Below are positions 60,498-64,000 of a stretch of 64,000 bases of DNA, in pieces. The position numbers and the translations under genes were made by a program. The stretch covers positions 32,624,344 to 32,688,343 of the forward strand of contig NW_026555336.1 in assembly GCF_029017545.1 (NCBI RefSeq), read 5' to 3'. The notes beneath the pieces were generated by a model. It saw nothing but the letters and a program-made list of their open reading frames with translations. It did not search any database and had not been told where the DNA came from. Source of the DNA: Prosopis cineraria (Eukaryota > Streptophyta > Magnoliopsida > Fabales > Fabaceae). The stretch's first letter is position 1. Each line of letters starts with the position of its first letter.

Positions 60498-63445
60498 AAT
60501 TAAGACGGAAAGTAAGAGGAAATAATAAAAAAAAAAATGAAGAGAAGCCAGAACGTTAACATTCAATGAATTCTTTTGGCCAAAAATAAACATTCCACGA
60601 ATTCTATTAAATAAAACAAAACAATACCCCATTTATTACATTTAATTTTTTCAACTATATCATTACATTATTTATTATTTCTTTTTTAAGAAAATATTTA
60701 TTAAAATTTAACCATCACTATTAAGACATCTATACAAAACATTTAATGAGTATAATTAGAATGATATATGATTTTTAAAATATTAAGGTTTCAATTAATT
60801 TTTTTTACAAGTAGTTACCAATATCTATTTTTAATGCTTTATATTGTAAGATAAGATAATATAGCTTTAAAATATAATTTAATTAAAAAAATAACTATCC
60901 CAACATATTCTAACAATTCACCATGTTCTTGGTTTGAATGGTTTTTTACTTTTTGTTAAATACTCGACGGAATATGCGAACAGTATATTGTTTCCCAGTT
61001 AAAATAGTCAAACTGGCTAATCCAATTTTCAAAACATTGTTTTGAATTAAATTTATCTTATTAAAACTAAATATTCTCATATATACAACTCCATTGTTTA
61101 ATTTCAAAATAATATTTCCCATTAGTTTAAAATTTAAAGTCCACGATAAATAATTTGACACATTTATACAAGACAAGCGAACAGTGAAGCTTCAATTGAA
61201 AAAATGCACTTCAAACATTTACGTTTATACATAAATAGGGAATTAGGGTGACTTAGTTTTTAGAGATCAGTCCTTAAAGACTTAAATCTTAAAATTTGAT
61301 TATTTAAAATTAACTTATTTTTGAGACCCGACCTTTATTTATAGGACTCAAGGCCTGGCCCTTAAGCTCTCTTTCTTGCAAAAATCTATTTTAATTTAAA
61401 CAAAATATTTTAAATTTAATATAAAATAAATTAAAGTCTCACATAAAATTTAACATAAATTTGACAAAGATTTACAATTTTAAATTTAAGATGAATATTA
61501 AAATCTTCATTAATATAAATTGAAATCCTCCTCATCATCATTTAAATATAAAATATTAGATCCTTTAAATGTAGGTTTACCTGTTAAAGATAGAAGTGCA
61601 GATTTAATGTTAATTATCTCTACAACTTCTTCCTCATCACTTACAATAAATATTAATCAAATTATCTCATTTTTAGTCAAATATATGTATGTATGTATAT
61701 ATAAGATAACTAAATTTATTTGGGCTTGAAAGACCGTCCAAGCCCAAGCCCTTTTTAACAAATTTTATTAGAGTTAAACTCTCAAGTACGATTACTTTAA
61801 AAAAATTAATTTTTAAAATTTAAACCTTTATTTAAATAAAACTTTAACACTTGACCTTTATTCTCAATTTTATTTGTATGTTTGTAGATAAAAACGCTCC
61901 TATGCTTGCACAAGCATCCAAAGAAGCGCCCAAACAGGGAGGTTTTGCAAGCGCTCCCAAAAAACAAAAAGGCAGGTATCTTTTACTATCATATCACCTA
62001 AAATATAGAAAGAGTAAGTCTCATCCATGATCCTTAATTGAAATTCTTCCTAAAACATAAAGAATATAGTTAGGTCCCAAAAGAATCAATTAATAATAGC
62101 TAAGTCCTTGATAAATGTTTTTTCAAAATGACTTATAAATATTAATTCAAGCAATTACAAATAAAAAATTCTATTACAATTTAAAAGTTATATTTAATAT
62201 TTAAATATTTATTTACAGTTAAAACTCATGAATTTACAATAATTTAAATTGATCAACTTATTTTTCAAAAGAAATTTGTTGGGAACTTAGTTGATAATAA
62301 TTCAATATTTTGAGACCTAACTCTCTTTCTCCCACATATGACTCCAACGTTCTTATATTTCATTTTAAGAATTAACCTCAATCATTTTGGTTACTTTTTT
62401 TTATGGAAATCAACAGTAAATTGACCCAAAAAGAATCTTCATTTCAGGATTTTATTTTTTTATTTTTAATAATATTTCTTTCTAGTAAATCTCAATCTCT
62501 AAATCAGTTAATTATTTATAAAATAATTTTTAAAAAATACAATCAACTATATCCAATTTTTAATTTAAATGCCCAGAGCTTATAATTCAACATTTTGTAC
62601 GATTTGCCTTTTTTGATTTCATTTTGGAGTTTTTCATTTGATGAATTGAATTAATTACATCATATTTTAGAGATAATGTAATTTTTAATCCTTCAAATTT
62701 ATTCAATTACTAATTTGATCTCTCAAATTTAATTTATATCAATTAGTCATCAAGTTTAGTTTGATTATCAATTTGTTCCTTACGGTTTTAAAAAGAGATT
62801 ACACTATTAAAAGTTGCTAACTTGAATAATAGAATATTGATGAGTAAATTAATAAAATGAGTAATATTAAGTAGGAAAAAAAACTCTAAAATTTTTTGAA
62901 AAACAAACAAGAGAACAAAACATATTGTAATGAATTATATTTATAAAAATTAAACTCATTTGAGGGTTAATTTGTTCTCATTTAATATACATATATGCCA
63001 AATCATTAACAATTTTACACATTAGATTATTTTGAAAGTCAATTTATATTTTAAAACTTAAAGGACTCACATATTAATTTAAAAAAATATAAAAATTAAA
63101 TTGATAAAAATTAGATTTAATGGATCAAATCATCAAATTAATAATTGAGACAACTTGAAAGACTAAAATTTTCATTATCCCCTATATTTTACAATATTTT
63201 TTATGTTATTTTTCCCCCAAAACATTTCAAATTGAACAACCATATACTCGTATCAAAATTAAATTTTAAATTGCTATTTGAGCAGGGACAAACATAACTT
63301 TCGATGCACCGCACGAGAATGAACACTAGTTACATACAATAACAAACCAAATATCATATACTAAATTTTACCACTTGTTTATATATCCCATTAGGCCTTA
63401 TCCAGCTTACCAAAAATGGCCCAGTAATGCAATGCAACTTATGAT
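60498..63445. other. AT-rich intergenic DNA, no gene seen
   Basis: Only short low-complexity ORFs. A GC-richer patch at about 61885-61970 contains AAGCGCTCCC/AAGAAGCGCCC-like repeats of unknown nature. 63240-63445 is probably the erlin 3' UTR. Confidence 0.5.
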
Positions 63446-64000
63446 TCAAGCATCTGCCTTCTTTTCTGCAAATGACTCTCTAGACACGTTTTGCAAGAAA
63501 TTTCCAAGCAGCCTCTGATCAAAAATCATATTTGGCAGCTGGAAAGAGAAACTACAGGGTCAAGCATATGCACAAGGGCGGACATTGAAATAAGCCAGAG
63601 AGACAAGGAAAGGAGAGGAATACCTTATCCCCAAAGAATATCTTTGTATTACCAGCAATGGCCTCGATGAATTTAAGATCGAGAAATTCTGGGGTAAGCT
63701 TCAACCTGTTTGCTTCAGCCTCTTTTGTTACACTAGAAATTGAAATTGAGAAACGAATGTCAATGCCATTAATCATTTCGCTGTCCTAGGAGGATAAATT
63801 ACTATGCCAGTACGCCGTATTAGCAAACTTTCTTTCGAGTGAATGACAAAACTCACCGGTAGAAATCCGCATCTGCCAGGCTCTTTTCACGTGCGAGGTA
63901 CATTTGGTTCTCAATTTCTTGCTGGCGCCTAGAACCATCCTTTTCCAACAATTTCTGCTCCATAAAGGATCTTGCTAACATTGGCATTTTTCTCAGCCTC
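63446..64000 (-). CDS. Erlin (SPFH/prohibitin-domain ER protein), C-terminal part, frameshifted, cut by window edge
   Basis: Three exons: 63857-64000 (continues beyond the window), 63624-63732, 63446-63538, GT-AG junctions in frame. Reads EAEKNANVSKIL, MEQKLLEKDGSRRQQEIENQ, YLAREKSLADADFYR, then VTKEAEANRLKLTPEFLDLK, FIEAIAGNTKIFFGDK and PNMIFDQRLLGNFLQ. This is the end of the SPFH domain, the coiled coil and the C-terminal assembly region of erlin-2-like proteins (Arabidopsis At2g03510 type), which form ER-membrane oligomers tied to ERAD in animals; the plant role is little known. One extra A in the plus-strand AAA at 63964-63966 breaks the frame between KIL and MEQK, giving a stop about 12 codons later. 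Either a pseudogene or a base-call error. Confidence 0.85.

Overview
The window is nuclear DNA of a flowering plant. Genes have many AT-rich introns with plant splice sites, noncoding DNA is strongly AT-rich and full of plant transposons, and every recognised gene belongs to a land-plant family. The gene set (MRS2-type Mg transporter, CrRLK1L receptor kinases, PPR protein, RUS3, ureide permease, erlin) fits a eudicot. Nothing in the sequence fixes the species.

Layout. (1) 1-6600: AT-rich, no supported protein gene; possibly a spliced noncoding transcript at the left edge, and an inverted-repeat element near 5.8-6.3 kb. (2) 7654-10901 (+): MRS2-5-type magnesium transporter in six exons, with a one-base frameshift in exon 1 and a short RTE retroposon in intron 2. 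(3) 11-42 kb: a tandemly duplicated receptor-kinase/PPR neighbourhood. Two intact intronless FERONIA-like kinases (20085-22553 and 24630-27152, both -) lie beside a decayed copy of which only the kinase 5' end (about 13.4 kb), its upstream flank and the 3' tip of a PPR gene (17.35-17.46 kb) survive. The intact PPR gene is at 42192-44156 (-). (4) 31.0-41.3 kb separates the kinases from that PPR gene and is a transposon nest: a Stowaway-like MITE, a 7.2-kb Mutator-type element with ~0.7-kb inverted ends and a perfect 9-bp target duplication, a 4.1-kb hAT element nested in it with a perfect 8-bp duplication, a PIF/Harbinger remnant and a probable solo LTR. (5) 45689-51305 (+): RUS3 (DUF647), 15 exons, fully in frame. 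(6) 52564-58607 (-): ureide permease, all exons resolved including a 38-bp one. (7) 58.6-63.4 kb: noncoding and repeats. (8) 63446-64000 (-): 3' part of an erlin (SPFH) gene cut by the window edge, with a second one-base frameshift.

The genes do not form a pathway: Mg transport, cell-surface signalling, organelle RNA processing, a DUF647 protein, purine-derivative transport and an ER scaffold. The interest lies in duplication, decay and transposition. Because the two neighbourhood copies share flanks, several insertions can be polarised against an empty site in the other copy. Three unrelated-looking inverted-repeat elements share one architecture, long inverted ends around an internal tandem array. 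I found no convincing new protein system; the most unusual objects are the foldback Mutator-like element at 17474-19346 and the nested element at 31306-38517.
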